DNA of 36,506 nucleotides from Lachnospiraceae bacterium (GTDB lineage: Bacteria; Bacillota; Clostridia; Lachnospirales; Lachnospiraceae), in the NCBI GenBank assembly GCA_017444015.1, contig JAFSXN010000116.1, positions 1 to 36,506 on the forward strand, in the 5' to 3' direction. The position numbers were made by a program, and so were the translations under genes. How positions within the stretch are numbered: the stretch's first letter is position 1; each line of letters opens with the position of its first letter. The notes under the pieces are model-generated. The model was given only the letters and a program-made list of their open reading frames with translations, had not been told where the DNA came from and searched no databases. Shown here in pieces: positions 7,212 to 14,266 of this stretch.

Positions 7212-8197
7212 CCGTTCTCATCCCAAAGATCATGCCAGTCGTCCGCTCCGGGCCACAGGAATACCTGTCCCTTGACCAGACGATTGTTCTTCTCAAGCGT
7301 CGCGATCGTCGCCATCTCCGCATCCGTCAAAGGATCCGTCATCGTTGACTCGATATTGCTCGTATACTCATTCTCGTGGATCGAGAACGGAATCGGAATC
7401 TGTCCTCTCTGAACCGCCCATTTCAGAGCGATGATCGCCGGATGAACGCCGTGGGCTTCCGCGATCGCCTTAAACTCCGGAACCTGCATATCCGCGATAT
7501 CCGTCGCAACAATATCTCTCTCCGGTCTCTGCGGGGAGCCAAGGGGCATAAAGCCGATGGGCTGAATATCGTGCGCTACAAGATAGTCGAACAGCTCCTG
7601 CTGCTGGAAGCAGGGGTGCAGCTCCATCTCGCAGGCAACCGGCTTGATTTTGAACTTATCAATTACCGCGTTGAGCTTCGGGATCGTCATATTCGAAATA
7701 CCGATATGACGAACCAGACCCTTTTCAACCAGCGCTTCGATCTGACGGTAGGTATCCATAAACTCCGCTACCGAGAACGGCTTGGAATCCGGATTTCTCG
7801 AATCCACATCACATCCGGGCGCATGATAGTTCGGGAACGGCCAGTGAATAAAGAACAGATCAATATAATCGCACTGCAGATCCTCGATACTCTTTCTGCA
7901 GGACTTCTCAACCTCTCTGTGCATATCGTTCCAGACTTTCGTCATAATATACAGATCCTTCCGCTCTACAACGCCCTCGTCAAAGGCCGCCTTGAAAACC
8001 TTTCCGATCTGATCCTCGTTGCCGTAGCAGGCGGCGCAGTCAAACATCCGGTAGCCCGCGCGGATCGCGCCTGCAACCGCGTTCGAAACCTCATCCGGCG
8101 TGAACCGGTCGGAACCAAACGTACCCATTCCCATACAGGGAACCTTATCACCCGTGTTCAAAGTGATCTGTGGAACCTTACTTGCATCAACTCCCAT
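7184..8197 (-). CDS. Aldo/keto reductase
   Basis: A 337-residue NAD(P)H-dependent carbonyl/sugar reductase with a TIM-barrel fold. The catalytic tetrad is complete: Asp53 and Tyr58 (FDCAACYG), Lys87 (MTKVW) and His118 (FIHWP). ISNM and the late QRGQIPIP/IHENEYTSNI region match the cofactor-binding end of the barrel. Length is a little above the common 270-330 range because of a C-terminal tail (FLWPGADDWHD). AGGAGG lies 8 bases before the ATG. Between a GatD-like dehydrogenase and a GatZ-like protein, it probably interconverts a polyol or aldose and its oxidised form. The last codons form one arm of a 16-bp inverted repeat. Confidence 0.9.
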   Translation of the reverse strand: MGVDASKVPQITLNTGDKVPCMGMGTFGSDRFTPDEVSNAVAGAIRAGYRMFDCAACYGNEDQIGKVFKAAFDEGVVERKDLYIMTKVWNDMHREVEKSCRKSIEDLQCDYIDLFFIHWPFPNYHAPGCDVDSRNPDSKPFSVAEFMDTYRQIEALVEKGLVRHIGISNMTIPKLNAVIDKFKIKPVACEMELHPCFQQQELFDYLVAHDIQPIGFMPLGSPQRPERDIVATDIADMQVPEFKAIAEAHGVHPAIIALKWAVQRGQIPIPFSIHENEYTSNIESTMTDPLTDAEMATIATLEKNNRLVKGQVFLWPGADDWHDLWDENGKITDCPDA

Positions 8198-8297
8198 TTC
8201 TTTTTCCTCCTGTTGATAATAATGATTAAAACTATCCTGCTTCCAAAGGTGTGTCCATTCTGCAAACTAAAATTTGATCCTATTTACAAGAATGTGG

Positions 8298-8783
8298 TTA
8301 CTCTCCTTTTCTCTTTTCTGAAATCCATACAACCAGCAAAAACGCACTGCCCGCCAAAAGATAGATAAGAAAGATCGTAAGCAATCTTTTTCGATCCGTA
8401 TCTATCCACTGCATCGATTGCTCAAAATCCAAAACGGTCCGATCCTTGTCATATATACCCATGCATATTTTGCTCACAGGGTGTATTTGAAGGGTCAGCT
8501 CCGTTTCCGGTTGGAGCGTCCTTACGCTGTCAAGCGCACTGTCCGGGGCCTTCAGCGCCAGTCTGTCATAGTCGGTAAGCTCTATCGCCCGGACCGATGT
8601 ATGTCCGCTTGTCTCTACAACTCCTTTAAAGTGCGCGACCACACTTACAGCCTCGGATACGTCAATATGTGCATAGTCCCTCTGGGTCTTTACGATCATA
8701 AACAGAGGAAGAAAAAAGACGAGCACCAAATAGAGGATCCATTTCCACCCTTCTATCGTTCCATCTCTGTCCGTATTCTCCAT
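8298..8783 (-). CDS. Hypothetical two-transmembrane protein
   Basis: A 161-residue protein not recognised as a member of a known family. A hydrophobic helix near residues 13-31 (WKWILYLVLVFFLPLFMIV) and another near 134-152 flank a soluble middle of about 100 residues that should lie outside the cell if the N-terminus is cytoplasmic. A positively charged tail (SEKRKGE) follows. GAGG lies 5 bases before the ATG. It starts 13 bp after the DUF1902 gene and so is likely in the same transcript, between a zinc dehydrogenase and an aldo/keto reductase. The architecture resembles small sensors or DUF3592-like membrane proteins, but no function can be assigned. Confidence 0.7.
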   Translation of the reverse strand: MENTDRDGTIEGWKWILYLVLVFFLPLFMIVKTQRDYAHIDVSEAVSVVAHFKGVVETSGHTSVRAIELTDYDRLALKAPDSALDSVRTLQPETELTLQIHPVSKICMGIYDKDRTVLDFEQSMQWIDTDRKRLLTIFLIYLLAGSAFLLVVWISEKRKGE

Positions 8784-8796
8784 ATTTTCCTCATAT

Positions 8797-9051
8797 TCAT
8801 ATCTTTAAATACCAATCAGGGCAGCTCTGTCCAGGACACACAAGTGCCTCCATATACCGTTCCGCCATAAAATGCAGTCTTCCTGCATCCGACATATGAT
8901 TTAACTCTAAAAGCACAGGAACAGCATAACGTACTTTTTCGATCAAAGCATCCAATGACCCGGATTCAAGAACTAATCCCCGCACATCATCGCTTGTTGC
9001 GACCCAAACAGCCGCTTCATCATCCCATTCCAATTTAACTGTATATTCCAT
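8797..9051 (-). CDS. DUF1902 (HicB-like fold) small protein, orphan antitoxin-like
   Basis: An 84-residue protein beginning MEYTVKLEWDDEAAVWVA, followed by SDDVRGLVLESGSLDALIEK. This is the pattern of DUF1902, related to the HicB antitoxin half of HicAB systems. No HicA-like double-stranded RNA-binding toxin is seen next to it; the following gene encodes a membrane protein. It lies 15 bp after the dehydrogenase stop codon and 13 bp before the next gene, so it belongs to the sugar operon transcript. GGGGTG lies four bases before the ATG. Function is unknown; it may be a lone antitoxin relic or a domesticated regulator. Confidence 0.8.
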   Translation of the reverse strand: MEYTVKLEWDDEAAVWVATSDDVRGLVLESGSLDALIEKVRYAVPVLLELNHMSDAGRLHFMAERYMEALVCPGQSCPDWYLKI

Positions 9052-9066
9052 ATTTCACCCCGTTTG

Positions 9067-10116
9067 TTAAGCCTCGCTGTCTATTAAAATCTTCCCCTTC
9101 ACCGTTCCGGGAGTCTTGAACATCTCAAAGGCGTCCGCGATCTGGGAAAGCGGGATCTTCTTAAATATAAAGGACTCGTCGAACTTCAGCTGTCCGGTCT
9201 TGAAATAATACGCCGCAAGCGACCATTCATCTCCCGGGAAAGGCGCCGAATAGCTCATCCAGGAGCCGGTCAGGGTGAACTCCTTCCGGTTCATATTCTC
9301 CCATTCATCTACACTAAAGGACAGCTCCCTTGTCGGCGTTCCGATAAAGCAGACGCCAGCCTTGTTCGCCGCAAGCTTAAAGGCTAGCTTCATCGTAATT
9401 GTATTCCCGGCGGTCTCGTAAACATAATCAAAGCCCTTGCCGTCCGTGATCTCGTTTACCTCGTCCATAAAGCCGTCCTTGCCGGAATTTACTCCGTGAT
9501 CCGCGCCGAGGCGCTTCGCCAGATCCAGCCTTTCATCCAGAATATCAAATACCACAACCGACTTAGCTCCAAAGATCTTCGCCCACTGCATGGTCATCAT
9601 CCCGATGGTCCCGCCGCCGAGGATCGCTACCGTCTTTCCGCCCTTGTAGTCCACCCGTCTGAGTCCGTGCAGAGCGACCGTCGCCGGCTCAAAGAAGGCA
9701 CCCTGATCAACAGCGATGGAATCGTCGAACTTAACGACATTCTTCTCCGGCATCAGGACATATTCCGCAAAGCTGCCGAACTCTCTTGACCCGATAAAGC
9801 TGTAGTGCTTGCAGAGGGAATAATTTCCCTTCTGGCAGTCCTCGCACTTCATACAGGGAACAAGCGGTATCCCCGCGACTCTGTCACCTTTCTGTACAGA
9901 GGTTACACCCTCTCCGACCTCATCCACGGTACCCGAGAACTCATGCCCCAGGACATTCGGATAATAGTGACAGGCGGTTCCGTTGACTCGCGGAACGTCT
10001 GACCCGCAGATACCGGTATACTTTACCTTTACGATGACCTTCCCCGGCTCGATTTCCGGCTTCTTGATATCCTCATAGCGGATATCGTTCATCGCATGTA
10101 CTACTCCTGCTTTCAT
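9067..10116 (-). CDS. gatD: Zinc-dependent polyol dehydrogenase, GatD-like (galactitol-1-phosphate 5-dehydrogenase family)
   Basis: A 349-residue medium-chain dehydrogenase. The N-terminal GroES-like domain has catalytic-zinc residues Cys37 (ICGSD), His58/Glu59 (GHEFSG) and Glu143 (EPATVALHG), and structural-zinc cysteines 88, 91, 94 and 102. The Rossmann domain has GGGTIG at 167-172 for NAD. ACHYYPNVLGHEFSG, SFIGSREFGSFAEY and LTGSWMSYSAPFPGDEW closely recall E. coli GatD, so the likely reaction is oxidation of a polyol or polyol phosphate to a ketose or ketose phosphate. Because sugars here enter by ABC transport rather than a PTS, the free polyol is also a possible substrate. It leads a run of closely spaced genes down to the reductase; MITE copy A2 lies between it and the kinase. 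Confidence 0.85.
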   Translation of the reverse strand: MKAGVVHAMNDIRYEDIKKPEIEPGKVIVKVKYTGICGSDVPRVNGTACHYYPNVLGHEFSGTVDEVGEGVTSVQKGDRVAGIPLVPCMKCEDCQKGNYSLCKHYSFIGSREFGSFAEYVLMPEKNVVKFDDSIAVDQGAFFEPATVALHGLRRVDYKGGKTVAILGGGTIGMMTMQWAKIFGAKSVVVFDILDERLDLAKRLGADHGVNSGKDGFMDEVNEITDGKGFDYVYETAGNTITMKLAFKLAANKAGVCFIGTPTRELSFSVDEWENMNRKEFTLTGSWMSYSAPFPGDEWSLAAYYFKTGQLKFDESFIFKKIPLSQIADAFEMFKTPGTVKGKILIDSEA

Positions 10117-10180
10117 AAAAAATCCTCTCTTTCCTCATTCAGCCGGGCTTAATAACAAAACCTCCAGCCAGATCATTATA

Positions 10181-10283
10181 TATACTGGTTAACGCTTTTC
10201 GGTGCCGATTAATCGGACTCGCAAACGCAATTTCAGTACGTTTGCGTTATCAGAAACGGCAATTAATTGCGTTCGCGAGTATA
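10181..10283 (+). mobile_element. MITE-like family A element, copy A2
   Basis: A 99-bp element flanked by TA (103 bp in all), beginning TACTGGTTAACGCTTTTCG and ending CGTTCGCGAGTA. It is the same length as the other four copies and carries a few substitutions. It lies in the gap between the dehydrogenase and the FGGY kinase genes, eight bases from the kinase stop codon. Confidence 0.85.
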
Positions 10284-10290
10284 AAAAATA

Positions 10291-11775
10291 TCAACTAAAT
10301 CTCGAAAACGTCCCCTTCAGCTTCTCATAAAGCGTTAAATACAGCTCCATCATCCGTTGGTATACCTCACGATTTTCCGGATTCGGCTCCTGGGTCCTCG
10401 TGATCCGGATCGTTCTTCCGACCGCCTCGTCGTAATCCTTATACAATCCGCAGCCGACTCCCGCAAGGATCGCGGCCCCCAGGGTCGTAGCCGTATCTGA
10501 GGTCGGAACGTTTATGGTCTTTCCGGTAACGTCCGCCTTGATCTGCGTCCATAGTACCGAGTTCGAAGCGCCGCCCATAGCGTTTAAAGAGGAAACGGCA
10601 ACTCCGGTCTCCGCCGCGGTCCGGAGGTTATGCTCCAGGGAAAAGGCCACTCCCTCAAGAACCGCCCGGACCAGATGGCCCTTCGTCTTATCAAACCCAA
10701 GCCCGTAGAAGACTCCCTTCGCGTCCGGATCCCAGATCGGCGAGCGCTCCCCTGCCATATAGGGCAGGAAAACGACTCCCTCCGAGCCTGCCGGGACCTT
10801 TTCAGCTAAGGCTGTCAGCTCATCAAAGGACTGCCCCTCGCCAAACTCCTGCTTAAACCAGCGAAGCGTCCCGCCTCCGCCGACGGTTCCGCCCTGTAAC
10901 AGCCACTGCCCCGGAACAACGTGCGGACTCAGGATCAGCTTTTTATGGGCAAGCGCCTGATCCACGCAGATACTCATTCCGCCTGCCTGTCCTCCCTGCT
11001 CCTGAGTCTGGCCGGGCTTGTAAACACCGGCTCCGAGCGTCCCACAGGCTGCGTCCAGACCTCCCGCCACTACCGGCGTTCCTTCCTTTAAGCCGGTCAG
11101 CTCGGAGGCCTTCTTCGTTACCTCGCCGATAATATGATCACAGGATACAGGCTCTGGCACCATTTCCGTCGATAAACCTAACTTTTCCGCAAGTCCTCCG
11201 TCATATTCGAGTTTCTTCATATTAAAGAAGTGCAGCCCATAGCCCTGGGAATAATCCTGGCTGACCTCGTCCGTCAGCATCATTCCGATATAGCTGTTGC
11301 TCTGTAAAATCTTCCAGATCCTGCCGTAAAGCTCCGGGCGCTCTTCCTTATACCAGAGGATCTTCGGCGTCGAATAGGACGGAAGGAAATCATTTCCGGC
11401 TACGGCAAAGATCTCATCCCCGCCGACTTCCTTCTTAACGCGCTCGCAGATATCTCTGGCTCTTGTATCCATCCAGATCGGCGTATTGCACAAAACGTTT
11501 CGTTCCCGGTCGATGGCTATCGCTGACCAGCTCTGCCCGTCGATCCCGATCCCCTTCATTTCCTCAGCGGAAACCCCATCTACAGTAAGCACCTCACGGA
11601 TCCCGGCGACGATCGCTGCCCACCATTCCGTTGGATCCTGCTCGACCCAGCCGCTTTCCGGATAATATACCTGATAGGGCTTGTTCGTCTGGGCGACCAC
11701 TGCCCCGTCCTTATCAAATACCGCAACCTTACAGGCCGAAGTTCCTATATCAATTCCAAGTAATAATTCCTGCAT
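10291..11775 (-). CDS. FGGY-family carbohydrate kinase (xylulokinase-like)
   Basis: A 494-residue FGGY kinase that phosphorylates a ketose or polyol with ATP in the cytoplasm. The N-terminal domain opens with the phosphate-binding loop GIDIGTSACKV. The catalytic aspartate is Asp241 in GGLDAACGTLGAG, and the C-terminal FGGY signature region reads MGGASNSVLWTQIKADVTG. The loop that is usually GQMHG in xylulokinases reads DGQSWSA, so D-xylulose specificity is doubtful; tagatose, fructose, ribulose or a polyol are alternatives. A strong promoter and a palindromic operator lie upstream (11857-11941). With the downstream dehydrogenase and GatZ-like genes it suggests oxidation then phosphorylation of an ABC-imported polyol. 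Confidence 0.88.
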   Translation of the reverse strand: MQELLLGIDIGTSACKVAVFDKDGAVVAQTNKPYQVYYPESGWVEQDPTEWWAAIVAGIREVLTVDGVSAEEMKGIGIDGQSWSAIAIDRERNVLCNTPIWMDTRARDICERVKKEVGGDEIFAVAGNDFLPSYSTPKILWYKEERPELYGRIWKILQSNSYIGMMLTDEVSQDYSQGYGLHFFNMKKLEYDGGLAEKLGLSTEMVPEPVSCDHIIGEVTKKASELTGLKEGTPVVAGGLDAACGTLGAGVYKPGQTQEQGGQAGGMSICVDQALAHKKLILSPHVVPGQWLLQGGTVGGGGTLRWFKQEFGEGQSFDELTALAEKVPAGSEGVVFLPYMAGERSPIWDPDAKGVFYGLGFDKTKGHLVRAVLEGVAFSLEHNLRTAAETGVAVSSLNAMGGASNSVLWTQIKADVTGKTINVPTSDTATTLGAAILAGVGCGLYKDYDEAVGRTIRITRTQEPNPENREVYQRMMELYLTLYEKLKGTFSRFS

Positions 11776-11805
11776 TCCTGTCTCCCGAAATATTCTATCG
11801 ATTTC

Positions 11806-11836
11806 GTAACTGTTCGGTCATAGCCTGAACAGTTAC
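11806..11836 (-). other. Leader hairpin upstream of the FGGY kinase
   Basis: GTAACTGTTC (11806-11815) pairs perfectly with GAACAGTTAC (11827-11836). The hairpin ends 30 bp before the kinase start codon, the same spacing as the last hairpin of family B elements, but the conserved B box is missing. It would be in the 5' untranslated leader. Confidence 0.55.
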
Positions 11837-11856
11837 TCGATTTCCTGCTTTTCTCG

Positions 11857-11941
11857 AGAGCGAAACGTTTCGCTCTGATTTAAAAAAAATAAATCGCCCT
11901 GCTGACAGTTTTGATTATAGCATCTCCCGAACTAATGTCAA
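11857..11941 (-). promoter_or_regulatory. Sigma-A promoter with downstream LacI-type operator (kinase)
   Basis: On the minus strand a perfect TTGACA (11936-11941) and a perfect TATAAT (11914-11919) are separated by 16 bp. About 30 bp past the expected start lies AGAGCGAAACGTTTCGCTCT (11857-11876), a perfect 20-bp palindrome with a central CG as in LacI-family operators and the AAACGTTT core also found at 5500-5507. The promoter is bracketed by 12-bp inverted repeats TCGCCCTGCTGA (11894-11905) and TCAGCAGGGCGA (11950-11961). Confidence 0.75.
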
Positions 11942-11980
11942 GGGGAAGATCAGCAGGGCGAATATATTTTTCATCCTTTA

Positions 11981-12029
11981 ATTATAGTCAATTATATGAT
12001 ATTATAGTCTGGTGCAGGCAATTATAGTC
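11981..12029 (+). repeat. Three direct repeats ATTATAGTC at exact 20-bp spacing
   Basis: ATTATAGTC occurs at 11981, 12001 and 12021, that is every 20 bp or about two helical turns, directly before the ribosome site of the broken ATPase gene. The complement contains TATAAT, so these could be overlapping minus-strand -10 elements or a protein-binding array. Confidence 0.65.
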
Positions 12030-12045
12030 TTGAGAGGTGAAAGAG

Positions 12046-13205
12046 ATGTCCGAACGAAATCCATATGCTATCAGCTTCGGAAGGATCCCGAGGCAATTCA
12101 TCAGCAGGGATCTGCTTATAGGCGAAATAATCGACACATTATACTCGCGAACGCAATTAATTGCCGTTTTTGAGAAAGCATACGTACTGGAATTGCGTTT
12201 GCGAGTCTGGTTGATCGGCAACGAAAATCGTTAACCAGTATAAACAGCGATTCCGTTGAAGAGCAGGCTTTTAAGCTCACGGGGATCTGCGGAACCGGAA
12301 AAACCGTTACTCTCTCTGCGATAGAGCGGGAATTAAAGCAGGACAGTAAATGGATCATCATTGGTCTGAAGCCAAATTCCAATCTGACCAACGATCTTGT
12401 TGCCCGATTGTACAGTGAAGTTCCTTTCCTGACAAAATTGATCGATGCCGAGTTAAACCTCTCCGCTTTTGGGATCGGGCTGAATCTCTCCAAAAAAAGT
12501 CCCGTCGCAAGTATTGACACAGCCCTCAGACAGCTGATGCAGGAGATCAGAAAACAGCAGAAAAGGGTGCTGATCACCATTGATGAAGTACAGAAAACCG
12601 ACGCTATGATAGACTTTATCCAGGAATTCCAGCTGCTGATAAGAGAGGATTTACCAATTTATCTAATCATAGCCGGATTGTATGAGGACATTGAGGATAT
12701 CGAAAACACGGACGGGCTGACCTTCTTGCTTCGGGCAGCCCGATATGAAATGACTCCGTTAAGCATTCGGATCATAAAAGAGGATTACAAAAAAACCTTG
12801 TCACTGTCGGAAGAAACCGCAGACAGACTCGCTCGAATGACCAAAGGATATGCCTTTGCCTATCAGGCCTTCGGCAAATACATGTGGGAATCAACGGGTC
12901 CGGAGATCACGGATCTGATACTTTCCCAGGTAGACGAAGCCCTGTCAGAGAAGGTATACAATAAAATCTGGAGTGAGCTGGCTCCCAGGGACAAATTCTT
13001 CCTGAGCTATATCGTTCAAAAGGAGCAAATGAGCGCTTCCGAGCTTCTGGAACTGACAAAAAAGAAGCACAATGAATGGAGCGAGCCCAGAAAACGTCTG
13101 ATCGAAAAGGGCATTCTTGACGGTTCCGTTCGCGGAAGGATTTCATTAAAGCTCCCCCGTTTCGGAGAATATACCAGAATGCGTCTGGAAGCCGAAGCCG
13201 ATTAG
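12046..13205 (+). pseudogene. AAA-family ATPase gene interrupted by MITE copy A3
   Basis: The ATG at 12046 follows the ribosome site GAGAGGTG. The first 32 codons (to ...GEIIDTL) are intact. A MITE at 12142-12240 then shifts the frame, and translation from this start runs into the element and stops at 12232-12234. Removing bases 12142-12242 joins TTA directly to AAC and restores one frame: ...IIDTL-NSDSVEEQAFKLTGICGTGKT... This puts a P-loop right after the join. The rest of the ATPase has a Walker B-like RVLITIDEVQK and a winged-helix-like C-terminus (LLELTKKKHNEWSEPRKRL). The intact protein would be about 352 residues, of an AAA_16-like family. The downstream piece could start only at an internal ATG (12408), after the P-loop, so it would be inactive. 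Confidence 0.88.
12140..12242 (-). mobile_element. MITE-like family A element, copy A3, inserted in an ATPase gene
   Basis: An inverted copy of the 99-bp element (12142-12240) flanked by TA at 12140-12141 and 12241-12242. The host gene needs only one TA to read in frame across the site, so the second TA is a target-site duplication. This is direct evidence that the family is, or recently was, mobile and inserts at TA. Confidence 0.92.
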
Positions 13206-13261
13206 AGAAGCGCGGAATGAAGCGCTTCCCTGCGCCCTCAGTACGTACGTTCTTCTCCGCA

Positions 13262-14062
13262 TCACCAATCACTGTCCCAGTCTCCGCCGCCCCAATCGGA
13301 ATCCCAGCCAGAGGTGTCGTCGTCGCTCCAGCTCCAGTCGTAGTCGTCGTCATCGTCCCAGTCGGAATCCGTCGTTTCCCGGGTATATTCCTCGGAATAC
13401 TCATAATAATCGTCGGCGTTGTTCTGAAGCTCCTCAGGGGCCTCCGTATACTCATAAGTACCCGAAACATCATCGTACTGATACCAGTCGTGAGTATAGT
13501 CGTCATACATATAAGGAGTGCCCTGATAGGTATAATAGCTCTGGTTATAGGTATGACTCTTTTGCGTGATAAGAGATCCGCCGAAATATATGGCCAGAAC
13601 GATCAGTAAGATGATCAGCCCCGTTTTATCCGACTTTTTGCTTTTCCTTCTCGTCCCGGAGGGAGGCGTCGCGCTCTTTCCTTTCTGGAGCCGGTAATTC
13701 TTATAATCGGTCACCTGCTCCTTGAGCTTCTGGTAGATCTCGTTGACCGCGTAAGCCTCGTCGTTGCCCTCATAGCGCACCGCCCGGGATCCGTCCGATT
13801 TATTCTTGTATACAATAAACTTCCCGGTTGCCTCGTTCTTGTAGATCCCAAAAGCCTTTGGGCCTCGATAATCCTCCCCGATATGAAAGCCGAATTTATC
13901 CAGAGGAAGCTTTTTTTCCTCCGCAAAGGCCCGAAGTTCCTCGATCGTCCTCGGCGTTCCGTTTGCCGCGCGCTTGATTCCCTCGTTCGGGGCCCCGCAA
14001 TAGGGACATTTCTCGTCGCTTTCCTCTATAAAGTTGCCGCAATATGAACACTTGATCTGCAT
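13262..14062 (-). CDS. Zinc-ribbon membrane protein with acidic Asp/Trp/Ser tail
   Basis: A 266-residue protein. An N-terminal zinc ribbon has CSYCG (Cys5, Cys8) and CPYCG (Cys19, Cys22). A region of about 100 residues (GFHIGEDYRGPKAFGIYKN...) follows, then a basic segment RRKSKKSDK and one transmembrane helix (LIILLIVLAIYFGGSLI, about residues 150-166). The tail is Tyr-, Asp- and Trp-rich, ending in DSDWGGGDWDSDW. The zinc ribbon would be cytoplasmic and the acidic tail outside. Function is unknown. It is convergent with the broken ATPase gene; a short GAAGCGC/GCGCTTC hairpin lies between them. AGGA is the only ribosome site visible, 11 bases before ATG. Confidence 0.75.
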   Translation of the reverse strand: MQIKCSYCGNFIEESDEKCPYCGAPNEGIKRAANGTPRTIEELRAFAEEKKLPLDKFGFHIGEDYRGPKAFGIYKNEATGKFIVYKNKSDGSRAVRYEGNDEAYAVNEIYQKLKEQVTDYKNYRLQKGKSATPPSGTRRKSKKSDKTGLIILLIVLAIYFGGSLITQKSHTYNQSYYTYQGTPYMYDDYTHDWYQYDDVSGTYEYTEAPEELQNNADDYYEYSEEYTRETTDSDWDDDDDYDWSWSDDDTSGWDSDWGGGDWDSDW

Positions 14063-14086
14063 AGTAATCTGTTCCTTCTGTCAATA

Positions 14087-14189
14087 TATACTGGTTAACA
14101 CTTTTCGTTGCCGATCAACCAGACTCGCAAACGCAATTTCAGTACATTTACTTTATCAAAAACGGCAATTAATTGCGTTCGCGAGTATA
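14087..14189 (+). mobile_element. MITE-like family A element, copy A4
   Basis: A 99-bp element flanked by TA, 103 bp in total, starting TACTGGTTAACACTTTTCG. It carries substitutions such as ACATTTACTTT in the loop, so it is somewhat older than A1 and A5. It lies 24 bp upstream of the zinc-ribbon protein start codon. Confidence 0.85.
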
Positions 14190-14232
14190 ATCTCTCCCGG
14201 GCCCCGGGTGAGCAGTTATGCCTCCTATTATT

Positions 14233-14260
14233 ATAGGAAACGAAATCATTCGTTTTCTAT
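14233..14260 (-). repeat. Solitary hairpin related to family B
   Basis: ATAGGAAACGAA (14233-14244) pairs with TTCGTTTTCTAT (14249-14260). The sequence, with a GCAATAG entry on the minus strand, closely matches the 3' hairpin of B3 and B4. It seems to be a family B remnant at the 3' end of the ATPase pseudogene. Confidence 0.5.
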
Positions 14261-14266
14261 TGCGTG

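Noticed and set aside
7376-8368. 330-codon plus-strand open frame over the aldo/keto reductase
   Set aside because: Antisense shadow; composition is Arg/Asn/Ile-rich with no domain, and the minus-strand gene has a full catalytic tetrad.
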